Below, in pieces: positions 7,996 through 16,931 of a stretch of DNA of 64,000 bases (its first letter is position 1; every line of letters starts with the position of its first letter). The position numbers and the translations under genes were made by a program. Source of the DNA: Rummeliibacillus stabekisii (GTDB taxonomy: Bacteria; Bacillota; Bacilli; Bacillales_A; Planococcaceae). The stretch is from the NCBI RefSeq assembly GCF_007988965.1, contig NZ_BJVD01000003.1, positions 1 to 64,000 on the forward strand, read 5' to 3'. The notes under the pieces are model-generated. The model ran no database searches, was not told the DNA's origin, and saw only the letters and a program-made list of their open reading frames with translations.

Positions 7996-9713
7996 GTCAA
8001 ACAGTCATCGATCAATCAAAAGTCAAAAATGATAGTCTAAGCGTTGCAAGTAAGGTTAATAGAAAAACAGCTGAGCTTCTTAAAGTAAATCCTAAAGATG
8101 CTAAACTTTCTATGGCTCATATTTATGTTGCATTCATAGCTCTATTCTTGGGTGGAACTGCAGGTCTATTGCAAGTTTTAGTTCGTTCAGGGCATTTTGA
8201 ATTACCCTTTGGCATTGGCTATTATCAAGTTTTAACTGTACATGGTGTTTTGCTAGGTTTAATACTTACTACATTCTTTATCTATGGTTTTCAAATTGCA
8301 GCTGTTAGCCGTACATCTGGTACCCTATCAAATAAACAAAGATTACTAGGTTGGATTGGATTTTGGGTCATGACAGCAGGTACTGCAATGGCAGCTGCGA
8401 TGGTTCTTTTAAATGAAGCATCTGTTCTCTATACTTTCTATGCCCCATTACAAGCACACTGGATTTACTATTTAGGCCTAACACTTGTTATTGTTGGTTC
8501 TTGGATCGGAGGACTTGCACAAGCAATGCGTTGGATACAATGGCGCAAAGAAAATCCAAAACAAACTTCACCTTTACTTTCATTCATGGTCGTTTGCAAT
8601 AACTTAATGTGGTTTGTTGCAACTCTCGGGGTAGCTGCTGAAGTATTATTCCAATTGTTACCTTGGTCACTTGGCCTAGTAGAACGAGTTGATATTCTTT
8701 TATCACGTACTTTATTCTGGTATTTCGGGCATGCACTTGTGTATTTCTGGTTATTACCAGCTTACATGGTATGGTATACCATCATTCCAAAAATTATTGG
8801 CGGGAAAATTTTCTCAGATTCTCTTGCTCGCCTTGCATTTATCTTATTCGTATTATTCTCTATCCCAGTCGGAGTTCATCACCAATTGACTGAACCTGGT
8901 ATTGACCCATCATGGAAATATGTTCAAGTAGTTCTAACTATGATGGTATCTATTCCTTCTTTATTGACAGCATTTTCAATGTTTGCAACGTTTGAATTAG
9001 CCGGACGTTCAAAAGGTGCTAAAGGACTGTTTGGTTGGCTAAAAAAATTACCTTGGGGAGATGCAAGATTCTTCGCTCCGTTTATGGGTATGTTAATCTT
9101 TATCCCAGCAGGCGCTGGTGGTATTGTCAATGCATCTAACCAAATGAACCAACTTATCCATAATACCATTTGGGTAACAGGACATTTCCACTTAACAGTG
9201 GCAACTACCGTTATTCTAACATTTTTCGGTGCGGCTTATTGGCTGGTTCCTCACTTAAGAGGGAGAGTGTTTACAAAAGAGTTAAATCGCCTTGGTATTA
9301 TCCAAACAATCGTTTGGGTTGTTGGTATGGCCATTATGTCTAGCTCCATGCATATTGAAGGTTTACTGGGTGCACCTCGCCGTTCTGCTTTCTCTGATTA
9401 TGGCGGTGCAGAAATTGCTAAGACATGGGCATCTTACCAAGTTGCTCAAGCTGTTGGTGGCACATTATTGTTCATTGGTATTATCATCTTCTTGTATATC
9501 TTTGTAAAACTTTGCTGGTTTGCACCTAAAGGTGAAGAAGAATTCCCAATCGCTGAAATTTCTCCACAAGCAGAGAAAACACCTGCTATTTTGGAAAATT
9601 TCAAAGTATGGCTTGTAATTCTAGCAGCATTAATATTGATTGCTTACACATTCCCTATCTATGATATTATACAAAATGCTCCACTAGGTTCTAAAGGCTT
9701 TAAGCTTTGGTAA
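7992..9713 (+). CDS. cbaA: ba3-type cytochrome c oxidase subunit I
   Basis: 573 residues with about 13 hydrophobic helices. It holds the low-spin heme and the heme-CuB oxygen-reducing centre in the cytoplasmic membrane. Visible ligand regions are HGVLLG (helix II), HALVYFWLLPAY (CuB helix), GVHHQL (CuB His pair) and TGHFHLT (heme a3 and b). The sequence pattern is of the B family (T. thermophilus ba3 type), which has high oxygen affinity. There are no heme biosynthesis or assembly genes nearby. It overlaps cbaB by 4 nt and ends at a strong bidirectional terminator. Confidence 0.95.
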   Translation: MSQTVIDQSKVKNDSLSVASKVNRKTAELLKVNPKDAKLSMAHIYVAFIALFLGGTAGLLQVLVRSGHFELPFGIGYYQVLTVHGVLLGLILTTFFIYGFQIAAVSRTSGTLSNKQRLLGWIGFWVMTAGTAMAAAMVLLNEASVLYTFYAPLQAHWIYYLGLTLVIVGSWIGGLAQAMRWIQWRKENPKQTSPLLSFMVVCNNLMWFVATLGVAAEVLFQLLPWSLGLVERVDILLSRTLFWYFGHALVYFWLLPAYMVWYTIIPKIIGGKIFSDSLARLAFILFVLFSIPVGVHHQLTEPGIDPSWKYVQVVLTMMVSIPSLLTAFSMFATFELAGRSKGAKGLFGWLKKLPWGDARFFAPFMGMLIFIPAGAGGIVNASNQMNQLIHNTIWVTGHFHLTVATTVILTFFGAAYWLVPHLRGRVFTKELNRLGIIQTIVWVVGMAIMSSSMHIEGLLGAPRRSAFSDYGGAEIAKTWASYQVAQAVGGTLLFIGIIIFLYIFVKLCWFAPKGEEEFPIAEISPQAEKTPAILENFKVWLVILAALILIAYTFPIYDIIQNAPLGSKGFKLW

Positions 9714-9723
9714 TCTAGCAAAT

Positions 9724-9764
9724 AAAAAACGTTCTATTTCTTAATTGAAATAGAACGTTTTTTT
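9724..9764. terminator. bidirectional terminator between cbaA and the receiver-PP2C gene
   Basis: A near-perfect stem (AACGTTCTATTTC paired with its complement, 6-nt loop) is flanked by an A run on the left and a T run on the right. It can therefore terminate both convergent units. Confidence 0.85.
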
Positions 9765-9777
9765 CCTGTATATGTAT

Positions 9778-10932
9778 CTACGATATATTTCCCGCTTGAA
9801 TCATAATTACACACATATCATCAGGTTGATCAATTTGCAGTTCTTTAGGTAATACATACTCAATAGGTTCCTGCATTTGAATATTATCAAACTTCTGGTT
9901 AATCACTAATTTCTTCAATTCTTCTAGCCCATCATGATTGATATCATCTAATGCTTCCATTACCCCATCCGTATAAATAAGAACTTGAATTTTTTCTTTA
10001 AATTCAATGGTTGTTTTTTTCACTTTCATTTCTCTAAACAATCCTACAGGGCAACAATTGGTCGATAAGGTAATAATTCTTTGATCTTCGACTAATAAAA
10101 ACCCTGGTGGATGGCCAGCATTCACATATTCAATAGTATTATTCTTCGTATCAATAACTAAATATATGGCAGTAAAATAATAATGGAACGTATTTTTTTC
10201 TTGATTCAGTATATTCATCCATCTATTTAGTTCTTCAATTAGTGCCACAGGGTCGGGGTTTTTGCGAATAGCATCTCGTAATGCAGAAGATATATACATA
10301 CACACTAAAGATGATGTAATGCCGTGGCCCATTACATCCAATAAGATTACACCATATCGATCTTCATCTATCTTTTGCCAATAGTACATATCTCCGGCTA
10401 ATTGATTTGCAGGCAAATAGGATGCATTGACATTAAATCTTTCTTCTATTAAAGGTTTGCTAAGAAGCCCTCTTTGCACTTGCATGGATAATTCAAGTTC
10501 ATCTTGTATTTTCTTTTCATGTTTTTTATGCCAATCTTTTTCGTATTTTAATCGAAGGCCTACACGAATTCTGGCTAGCAAATCTGTTTTGTTAATTGGT
10601 TTTGTAATATAGTCAATGCCGCCGACATCTAACGCTTCGGCAACTTTTTTTGAATCTTCAATAGCTGTCACAAAAATAATTGGTATATCTTTAAACTTAG
10701 GGTTATCTTGTAGTATCTTACATGCTTCAATTCCGTCCATTTCAGGCATCATAATATCCAGAAGAATCAAATCAACAGATGTGTTTGTTGATTCTTTTAC
10801 TTCTGTTTCTAAATAATCGAACATGGCTTTGGCAGATGTAAGAGAGGAATAGTCTGTATAACCTGCACGTTTAAGTATATTCTCTATTAAAAAGAGATTG
10901 ATTTGATTATCATCTACTATTAATATTGTCAT
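9778..10932 (-). CDS. response regulator with PP2C-type serine phosphatase output (RsbU/SpoIIE-like)
   Basis: 384 residues. Residues 1-125 are a receiver domain with acidic pocket DD at 7-8, phosphoacceptor Asp59 in LLDIMMPEMDG, the Thr in FVTA and the Lys in TKPI. A helical linker (130-165) leads to a PP2C phosphatase domain with the metal-binding motifs LAGDMY, DVMGHG and YTDGVMEA. Such proteins dephosphorylate an anti-anti-sigma factor when the receiver is phosphorylated. No STAS or anti-sigma gene lies in this window, so the target is elsewhere. It is the last gene of a kinase-CheR-regulator set on the minus strand; the neighbouring hybrid kinase is the obvious phosphodonor. GGGGGAG-type Shine-Dalgarno upstream. 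Confidence 0.92.
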   Translation of the reverse strand: MTILIVDDNQINLFLIENILKRAGYTDYSSLTSAKAMFDYLETEVKESTNTSVDLILLDIMMPEMDGIEACKILQDNPKFKDIPIIFVTAIEDSKKVAEALDVGGIDYITKPINKTDLLARIRVGLRLKYEKDWHKKHEKKIQDELELSMQVQRGLLSKPLIEERFNVNASYLPANQLAGDMYYWQKIDEDRYGVILLDVMGHGITSSLVCMYISSALRDAIRKNPDPVALIEELNRWMNILNQEKNTFHYYFTAIYLVIDTKNNTIEYVNAGHPPGFLLVEDQRIITLSTNCCPVGLFREMKVKKTTIEFKEKIQVLIYTDGVMEALDDINHDGLEELKKLVINQKFDNIQMQEPIEYVLPKELQIDQPDDMCVIMIQAGNIS

Positions 10933-11019
10933 TCTTCTCCCCCTTACTGATAATGTAATTCCCTAATAGTAGAAAATTAAACATCATTAAATAAAAAAAT
11001 GTAAAGCATCACTCTAAAT

Positions 11020-11053
11020 AAAACAAGGAAAGGAAATGCATAAGCATCTCCTT
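11020..11053 (-). terminator. probable terminator after cheR
   Basis: AAGGAAATGC (11030-11039) pairs with GCATCTCCTT (11044-11053) with one mismatch, followed on the minus strand by a T-rich tail. If functional it would separate cheR from the receiver-PP2C gene, or attenuate between them. Confidence 0.5.
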
Positions 11054-11056
11054 CTG

Positions 11057-11890
11057 TTAGATCTTACTGTATATATTCTCTTTAGCTGAAATAACAGCAT
11101 ATTTATCTGAAAACTGAGTTGACCGCAGAGACTCCTTGCTACCAATTCCCATAAAGCCCCCTTTACAGAGGCTTTCATAGAATAATTGGTTCACACTTAG
11201 TTGAAGATCACTTGTAAAATAAATCATTACATTTCTGCAAATTATGATATGAAATTCGTTAAATGACCCATCTGTTACTAAATTATGTTGAAAGAAAACA
11301 ATGTTTTTTCTTAGATTTTCGTCTAAATAAGCATAATCATAATCTGTAGTATAGTATTTAGAAAACTCATGTTTCCCACCAGCATTTAAATAATTCCGAG
11401 TATAGGTTTGCATGCGGTTCAACGGAAGAATGCCTTTTTTTGCAGTAGATAAAACTTTCTCACTTATATCCGTCGCATAGATCTTTGCTCGATCGTAAAG
11501 GCCTTCTTCTTCTAATAAGATAGCCATGGAAAAGGCTTCTTCGCCTGTTGAACAGCCTGCATGCCAAATCCTGATTTCAGGAAGGTTTCTCAAATGCGGA
11601 ATTACCTGTAAACGAAACGCTTCAAAAAACTCAGGATCTCGAAACATTTCTGTTACATTGATGGAGAAATCATCAATTAATTTTTCTACAAACCCTTTTT
11701 CATATAAAACCTTTTCGATTAAATAACTAATCGTCCTTACATTTTCTATGCGAGCTCGATTCTCTATTCTTCGCTTAATAGATGAGCGCATATAATCACG
11801 GTAATCAAAACCCGAAACATCAAAAATCGCCTGCAACAATAACTTTATTTCAATTTCTTCTCTTTCTTCTTGTGTAATAGAATCTTTCAT
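11057..11890 (-). CDS. CheR-type protein-glutamate O-methyltransferase
   Basis: A SAM-dependent methyltransferase of about 277 residues of the CheR family, which esterifies glutamates on chemoreceptors. Visible are an N-terminal helical CheR domain, the SAM-binding loop HAGCSTGEEAFSMAI and the conserved ICRNVMIYF strand. I start it at 11890, where GGTGA precedes ATG at 5 nt; a reading from 11932 would overlap the kinase and lacks a ribosome site. The stop of the kinase lies 11 nt upstream, so the two are probably cotranscribed. No CheB, MCP or CheA is nearby. The partner is plausibly the kinase itself. Confidence 0.92.
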   Translation of the reverse strand: MKDSITQEEREEIEIKLLLQAIFDVSGFDYRDYMRSSIKRRIENRARIENVRTISYLIEKVLYEKGFVEKLIDDFSINVTEMFRDPEFFEAFRLQVIPHLRNLPEIRIWHAGCSTGEEAFSMAILLEEEGLYDRAKIYATDISEKVLSTAKKGILPLNRMQTYTRNYLNAGGKHEFSKYYTTDYDYAYLDENLRKNIVFFQHNLVTDGSFNEFHIIICRNVMIYFTSDLQLSVNQLFYESLCKGGFMGIGSKESLRSTQFSDKYAVISAKENIYSKI

Positions 11891-11901
11891 AGTTTTCACC
11901 G

Positions 11902-14703
11902 CTATCTGGTTACCACCGTTGATGTGAGCCATACACGAAGCACAGACAATAATTGATCTACTTTTAATGGTTTGCTTACATAGTCAGATGCACCGGCTTT
12001 TAGACATTTAGCACGGTCACCCTTCATTGCTTTTGCTGTCAAGGCTATAATTGGCAATTCTTGATACTGTTCTTGCTGGCGAATCAGCTGCATTGTTTCG
12101 TAACCATCCATGCCTGGCATCATGATATCCATTAGGACGGCATCAATTGTATTTTCTTCATGAAGGATGTCTAAGCATTCATAGCCATTTTGCGCAGTGA
12201 TTATATTCATGCCTTCTGCTTCTAATACTTTACGTAAGGCAAAGATGTTTCGGTTGTCATCATCAACGATTAGTATCTTTTTATCTGTTAATTTATTTGA
12301 GTTTGCTTGTTCTTTCTGCTGTTCTTCGCTGAAGCTTACTAAAGTGTCCAATGTTTTATCTTGTTCTTGGCATCGTTCTGCTTCTACTGTAGCTGCAATA
12401 AGATCCGTAACATCGCTTTCTTCCATTACATTTACGCCTTCAGGTAAATTTGGAAGGAATAATGTAAAGGTACTTCCTTGCCCTTCAACACTTTCACAAA
12501 TTATATTCCCGCCAAGCAATTTTGCAAACTCTCTACTGATAGATAAACCTAATCCAGTGCCCCCATATCTGCGAATAGTTGCACCATCCGCTTGTTGGAA
12601 TGCCTCAAAAATTAATTCTTGTTTATCTTTCGGGATACCAATACCTGTATCTGATATATTGATCTCAATCCAATCAATAGTTGGATTTGCACCTTGAACA
12701 TGTTTGTAAACCCGTTCCATATCTGCTTTTTTGAAATGAACATCTACAGAACCATCATCCGTAAATTTAAAGGCATTTGAAAGTAAATTCTTCATAATTT
12801 GTTGGAATCGTTGATGGTCAGTATAGAATAGCGCTGGAATATTGTCCTCCATTTTCACTTCAAAGGATATACCTTTATTTTTCGCAATATGCTTAAAGTT
12901 TTGGTAAAGAAGATCAGGAATCTCACTAACATTCATTTCTTCAAATTCCACTACTAATTTTCCGACTTCAACTTTTGACAAGTCTAATATATCGTTGATC
13001 AAGGTTAATAAGTCTTGACCGGATGAACCAATAATTTGGGCGAATTCACGTTTTTCTTCGGCTGTACTGCTGTCTTTAGGATCTTGAAGCATCTCAGACA
13101 AAATAATAATGCTGTTAAGAGGCGTTCTAAGCTCATGAGACATATTCGCCATAAATTCGGATTTATATTGCGAACTGCGCTGTAGCTCTAAAGCTTGCTC
13201 TTCTAACTCTTTCTTCGTCTCTTCTAGCTGATGCGATTTTTCTTCAGCTTCATATGTTCTTTCTGATAGCTGTTCATTAATCATTCGCAATTCTTCAGCT
13301 TGTGTTTGCAATTCTTCTGATTGAGCTTGCAATTCTTCTGATTGGGCTTGAAGCTCTTCCGTTTGTGCTTGTGACTCTTTCAAGAGACGTTCAATTTCCA
13401 TACGTCCTTCAACGCTATTAATCGTAATGCCTAATGTTTCAAGCACTTTTTGGATGAATTTTTCTTGAACTGGTGTAAATGTTTCTAAGCTTGCCATTTC
13501 AATGACTGCTACTACTTGTTCTTCAAAGATAACTGGTGCAATTAAAATACTTTTTGGGCTAACTTGACCAAGCCCTGTGGTTACTAATTGATAGTTATCG
13601 GGTATATGTGTAATAACTTGTGATTTTTGTTCAGACACACATTGGCCAATAATACCTTCTCCGACCCGGAAAGCTTCCCGGCCAATATTTTCTCCGTCTC
13701 CCGCGATATCAGCAAGCTTGATAAATCGAGTATCTTTTCCATCACCTTTTCGAAGGTAAAAGACTCCGAATGAAGCATTTATCATTGGCGCTAATTTTGT
13801 TAAAAGTCGATTTGCTAAAACTTGAATATCTTCAATGCGTTGATACATTGTACCGATTTCTGCTAAACCGGTTTGAATCCAGTTTTGGTCATTCATTTCT
13901 TGTGTATATTTTTTCTCATTCAAATTATATTGCTCTAATGATTCTGCCATTGCATTAAATGAATGAGCAATATCACCAATCTCATCTTTTGTGTTGATAT
14001 TGATCCGTGGGATACTAGATAAATTATGATAATCAATATCTTTAATGACACCAGCAATAGATGACAAATCTTGAGAAAGTTTGCGGAGCATCCATAGCAG
14101 GATTGCTGAAACGAAGATAATTCCAATCACTGATCCTATAATGCTTAAGAATAAAGTACTCTCATAACTTTTTTGAGATTCATCTACTTTTGTATCCATT
14201 AACTTTTCTTGATACGTTTTAAAATCATTGAGCGTCTTCGTTACTTCACTACGTTTAGCCATTTGGTCATTCATCAAAGACTCGAGATTTGCATTGTTGT
14301 CTTTATTAGTCACCGCTTGAATAATCTTAGTTTCAGTTGCAGTATAAGATTGATACTGATCATTTAGTTGCTGTGACAATCTTTTTCCATCTGCAGTATT
14401 AACTACCGAGCTTAACTGAGATATATCCTTCATAATAGCTGTTTGGTTTTTCTCTAATATTTCAACGCTTTTTTCAGCTTTATTCTTACCTTCATTTAGC
14501 GCAGCATACAAGATTTCTCGGTCTGATTGGGAAAAGAGCTGTCTCATGTCTAAGACAACTTTCACCTTTTCATAGCGATCATCGACAATCTCGGTCATAT
14601 TCTTTCTTAATGAATTTAAGTTGGAAATCATCGTTGATAACAGAATCAATAGGAAAACGATAATTAATCCAAAGCCAATCCATTGCCTTTTCTTATAATC
14701 CAT
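11902..14703 (-). CDS. membrane hybrid sensor histidine kinase with GAF domain and C-terminal receiver
   Basis: 933 residues. Order: transmembrane helix (about 8-25), extracytoplasmic helical sensor (30-180), second helix (184-205), HAMP (206-258), GAF (290-430), a striking heptad-repeat coiled coil (about 440-510), HisKA with MSHELRTPL (His near 523), HATPase with NLLSNAFKFT, DTGIGIP and GGTGLGLS, then a receiver (about 805-925) with DDDN, the phosphoacceptor in LMDIMMPGMDG and SKPL. All catalytic motifs are intact. The coiled coil repeats (T/S/A)EELQxQ four times. GGGAG lies 5 nt before the ATG. It heads the signalling operon with cheR and the receiver-PP2C gene. The signal sensed is not evident. 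Confidence 0.94.
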   Translation of the reverse strand: MDYKKRQWIGFGLIIVFLLILLSTMISNLNSLRKNMTEIVDDRYEKVKVVLDMRQLFSQSDREILYAALNEGKNKAEKSVEILEKNQTAIMKDISQLSSVVNTADGKRLSQQLNDQYQSYTATETKIIQAVTNKDNNANLESLMNDQMAKRSEVTKTLNDFKTYQEKLMDTKVDESQKSYESTLFLSIIGSVIGIIFVSAILLWMLRKLSQDLSSIAGVIKDIDYHNLSSIPRININTKDEIGDIAHSFNAMAESLEQYNLNEKKYTQEMNDQNWIQTGLAEIGTMYQRIEDIQVLANRLLTKLAPMINASFGVFYLRKGDGKDTRFIKLADIAGDGENIGREAFRVGEGIIGQCVSEQKSQVITHIPDNYQLVTTGLGQVSPKSILIAPVIFEEQVVAVIEMASLETFTPVQEKFIQKVLETLGITINSVEGRMEIERLLKESQAQTEELQAQSEELQAQSEELQTQAEELRMINEQLSERTYEAEEKSHQLEETKKELEEQALELQRSSQYKSEFMANMSHELRTPLNSIIILSEMLQDPKDSSTAEEKREFAQIIGSSGQDLLTLINDILDLSKVEVGKLVVEFEEMNVSEIPDLLYQNFKHIAKNKGISFEVKMEDNIPALFYTDHQRFQQIMKNLLSNAFKFTDDGSVDVHFKKADMERVYKHVQGANPTIDWIEINISDTGIGIPKDKQELIFEAFQQADGATIRRYGGTGLGLSISREFAKLLGGNIICESVEGQGSTFTLFLPNLPEGVNVMEESDVTDLIAATVEAERCQEQDKTLDTLVSFSEEQQKEQANSNKLTDKKILIVDDDNRNIFALRKVLEAEGMNIITAQNGYECLDILHEENTIDAVLMDIMMPGMDGYETMQLIRQQEQYQELPIIALTAKAMKGDRAKCLKAGASDYVSKPLKVDQLLSVLRVWLTSTVVTR

Positions 14704-14832
14704 ATAATCTCCCGCCTTTCTTAATATTGATTTATATAAAAATTTGTAAATAATTCTAGTAGTAAAGAATAGTATACTTAATATATTCTATCACTATTCG
14801 ATAGTTTATGCTAAAAAATGTTCCGGATTACG

Positions 14833-14882
14833 AAAAAAACGAAAAAAGCCCCAAAAGTATGCTAAGAGCATACTTTAAGGGT
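14833..14882 (-). terminator. terminator of the ypvA-like helicase gene
   Basis: On the minus strand AAAGTATGCT-CTT-AGCATACTTT is extended by CCC/GGG pairing and followed by two T runs, just after the helicase stop. Confidence 0.85.
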
Positions 14883-14887
14883 CATGG

Positions 14888-16789
14888 TTATTTGTATTCT
14901 GCTGGTTTAGCCGGCAAGATTGGAATCAATTCTTCTTGATATTTTACTTCTTCTTCATTAAATAACAAATGGATTTCACCGTAATCTTCTGATGTTCTAA
15001 TCAAGCGTCCCATCCCCTGCTGTAAACGAAGTAACATAAAAGGTAAATCTACTTCTTGGAAAGGATCTTTTGCAAAAGCCCGTTTAGCATCAAATAATGG
15101 ATCGTGCGGCGGGAATGGCAAATCAAAAATAATTACTCGCGTTAATGCTTGTTTCGGCAAGTCTAACCCTTCCCAAAGATGATAAGAACATAAAACATTG
15201 AGCTTGCCTTCTTGGAAGTCCCGAACAATGGACGATAATTCACGATCTCCTTCAAAGCCAATTGTTGACTTGAACTCATCCGGCAGTTTTTCTTTAAATT
15301 CGAGCATAGCTTTTTGAGATTTAAATAGTATAAGTGTTTGCTGTTTGTCCATTAATAGTTCTTCTACTTTTTGAGCTTTTTCCTGCTGTGGACTCTGGTG
15401 CAAGAAAATTTTCATCACTTCTTCATAATCAAATGGAGAAGGTACAGAGAAAGAGTGATAATTTTTAATACCTAAGCTTCCTGCTATATAACTAAAATCC
15501 TTGTTAACTGACAGAGTGGCAGAAGAGAAGACATAAGGAACTTTTTTGGTGAATAATTTCTCTTCTAAAACTTCAGTAATCAATCTCGGCATAATGACTA
15601 GTGTTTCTTTGCCATCCGTTTCTTCTAGCCAATTGACTGCATCATTGCTAGTTGCAAAAATCTTCATTGCTGATTGATATTGTTCTAAAAATTCTTCAGC
15701 CATTCTTAATTCATATTCCGGAATAACATATAGTTCTGATTCAAATACAAATTCTTCTAAAAGCACCTCAATAATATTGATTACTTTTTTTCCTAACGCT
15801 AATAGTTGAGGAGATTTATTAATTCTTTTACGTTCATCGGCTGATTCAATAACATCATCTCGCAATTGATCAAAAAACAATTCATGCCCCTCTTGCAATT
15901 GTTCCATTGTGTATAACGTTTTTTCGCGTAGACCGTCAACCATTAAACGGTCAATTAATTGAACAATGGTATAATCTTGCACTTTATATGTCAGCGCTTT
16001 TTGTGCAGCATACTCAAGCAAATGTCCTTCATCAAGTACAATCATCGATACTTCAGGTAACAGCGACAATTGTCCTTCTCGTTCACGGGATTCTTTTGTG
16101 GCAATATGCTCCATTAAAAAGTCTTGCGAACAAATGATTAGGTCTGTAGATTCTCGGTAATGTGCCCGATGCAGTGTCTGGCCACATCTATTGCGCAATT
16201 CGCAAACAGAACATTGTTGAATAGAATTGTAATTCACAAGATTCCATTCTTCATCGCTTATATTTGGGTAATCGCTGTGTTGGCCATAGAGATTTAATTT
16301 TCCTTGGCCGAAAACACCTTCAGGCATTGTTTCTGCAATGTCGTCCAGATAAGGGCCATCAGCATACTTTTCAGCCTCTTCAAAGCGTTTGATGCATAGA
16401 TATTGATCTCTTGACTTTGCCAGGCGAACATCTATATTCATATCAAGTGTATCCTGTAATTTATATAAATCGCCACCAGCTTTAACCAGTTGATCGATTA
16501 ACGTTTCATCAGCACATGCAATTAAAGCAGGCTTTCCCGTATAGCGTGCATAGGCAATCGCAGGCAATAAATAAGCGATTGTCTTACCGGTACCCACTCC
16601 TGCTTCAGCAAAGAGCACCGCTTTCTCACGAAGCACTTTTTCAATTTGGTAAGCCATAAAAATTTGTTCATCACGACATTCGAATCCTTTTTCAGGAAGC
16701 TCGTCATACAAAATATCGCCTATCCAGTCTCCTAATGAATCAAAGAAAGACTTATCTTTGGATAAGGCAAATGGTATTGACTGTCTCAT
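14888..16789 (-). CDS. DinG/XPD-family ATP-dependent DNA helicase with Fe-S cluster (YpvA-like)
   Basis: About 633 residues. It has Walker A EAGVGTGKT, the DEAD_2 box DEGH and C-terminal helicase motifs including QGMGRLIR. Between Walker A and DEGH there are four cysteines, one in QYLCIKRF and three in CSVCELRNRC, as expected for the 4Fe-4S cluster of XPD/DinG 5'-3' helicases. I start it at 16789, where GAGGGG precedes ATG at 7 nt, not at the longer reading from 16855. Its place next to ypsC and rnpB matches ypvA of B. subtilis. It differs from the exonuclease-fused DinG at 32.6 kb, so the genome has both paralogues. The exact role is probably replication-fork or R-loop processing, by analogy. 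Confidence 0.9.
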   Translation of the reverse strand: MRQSIPFALSKDKSFFDSLGDWIGDILYDELPEKGFECRDEQIFMAYQIEKVLREKAVLFAEAGVGTGKTIAYLLPAIAYARYTGKPALIACADETLIDQLVKAGGDLYKLQDTLDMNIDVRLAKSRDQYLCIKRFEEAEKYADGPYLDDIAETMPEGVFGQGKLNLYGQHSDYPNISDEEWNLVNYNSIQQCSVCELRNRCGQTLHRAHYRESTDLIICSQDFLMEHIATKESREREGQLSLLPEVSMIVLDEGHLLEYAAQKALTYKVQDYTIVQLIDRLMVDGLREKTLYTMEQLQEGHELFFDQLRDDVIESADERKRINKSPQLLALGKKVINIIEVLLEEFVFESELYVIPEYELRMAEEFLEQYQSAMKIFATSNDAVNWLEETDGKETLVIMPRLITEVLEEKLFTKKVPYVFSSATLSVNKDFSYIAGSLGIKNYHSFSVPSPFDYEEVMKIFLHQSPQQEKAQKVEELLMDKQQTLILFKSQKAMLEFKEKLPDEFKSTIGFEGDRELSSIVRDFQEGKLNVLCSYHLWEGLDLPKQALTRVIIFDLPFPPHDPLFDAKRAFAKDPFQEVDLPFMLLRLQQGMGRLIRTSEDYGEIHLLFNEEEVKYQEELIPILPAKPAEYK

Positions 16790-16931
16790 TCTTATTCCCC
16801 TCTCGACTAGACAACGAAACGGATAGGTTTCCCCATCCGCTACATACGCACTCAAATCTTTAATAATCCTATTATAGACAACTTTATCTAAATTTAAAAT
16901 ATGTTATAGCTCTACTATTTAGTCACTGTTT

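Noticed and set aside
12197-12697. 166-codon plus-strand frame opposite the histidine kinase
   Set aside because: Antisense shadow of a well-supported kinase; no ribosome site and no recognisable domain.
13287-13380. DNA repeat array or CRISPR-like structure
   Set aside because: The roughly 21-nt periodicity is explained by in-frame heptads of the kinase coiled coil; there are no spacers.
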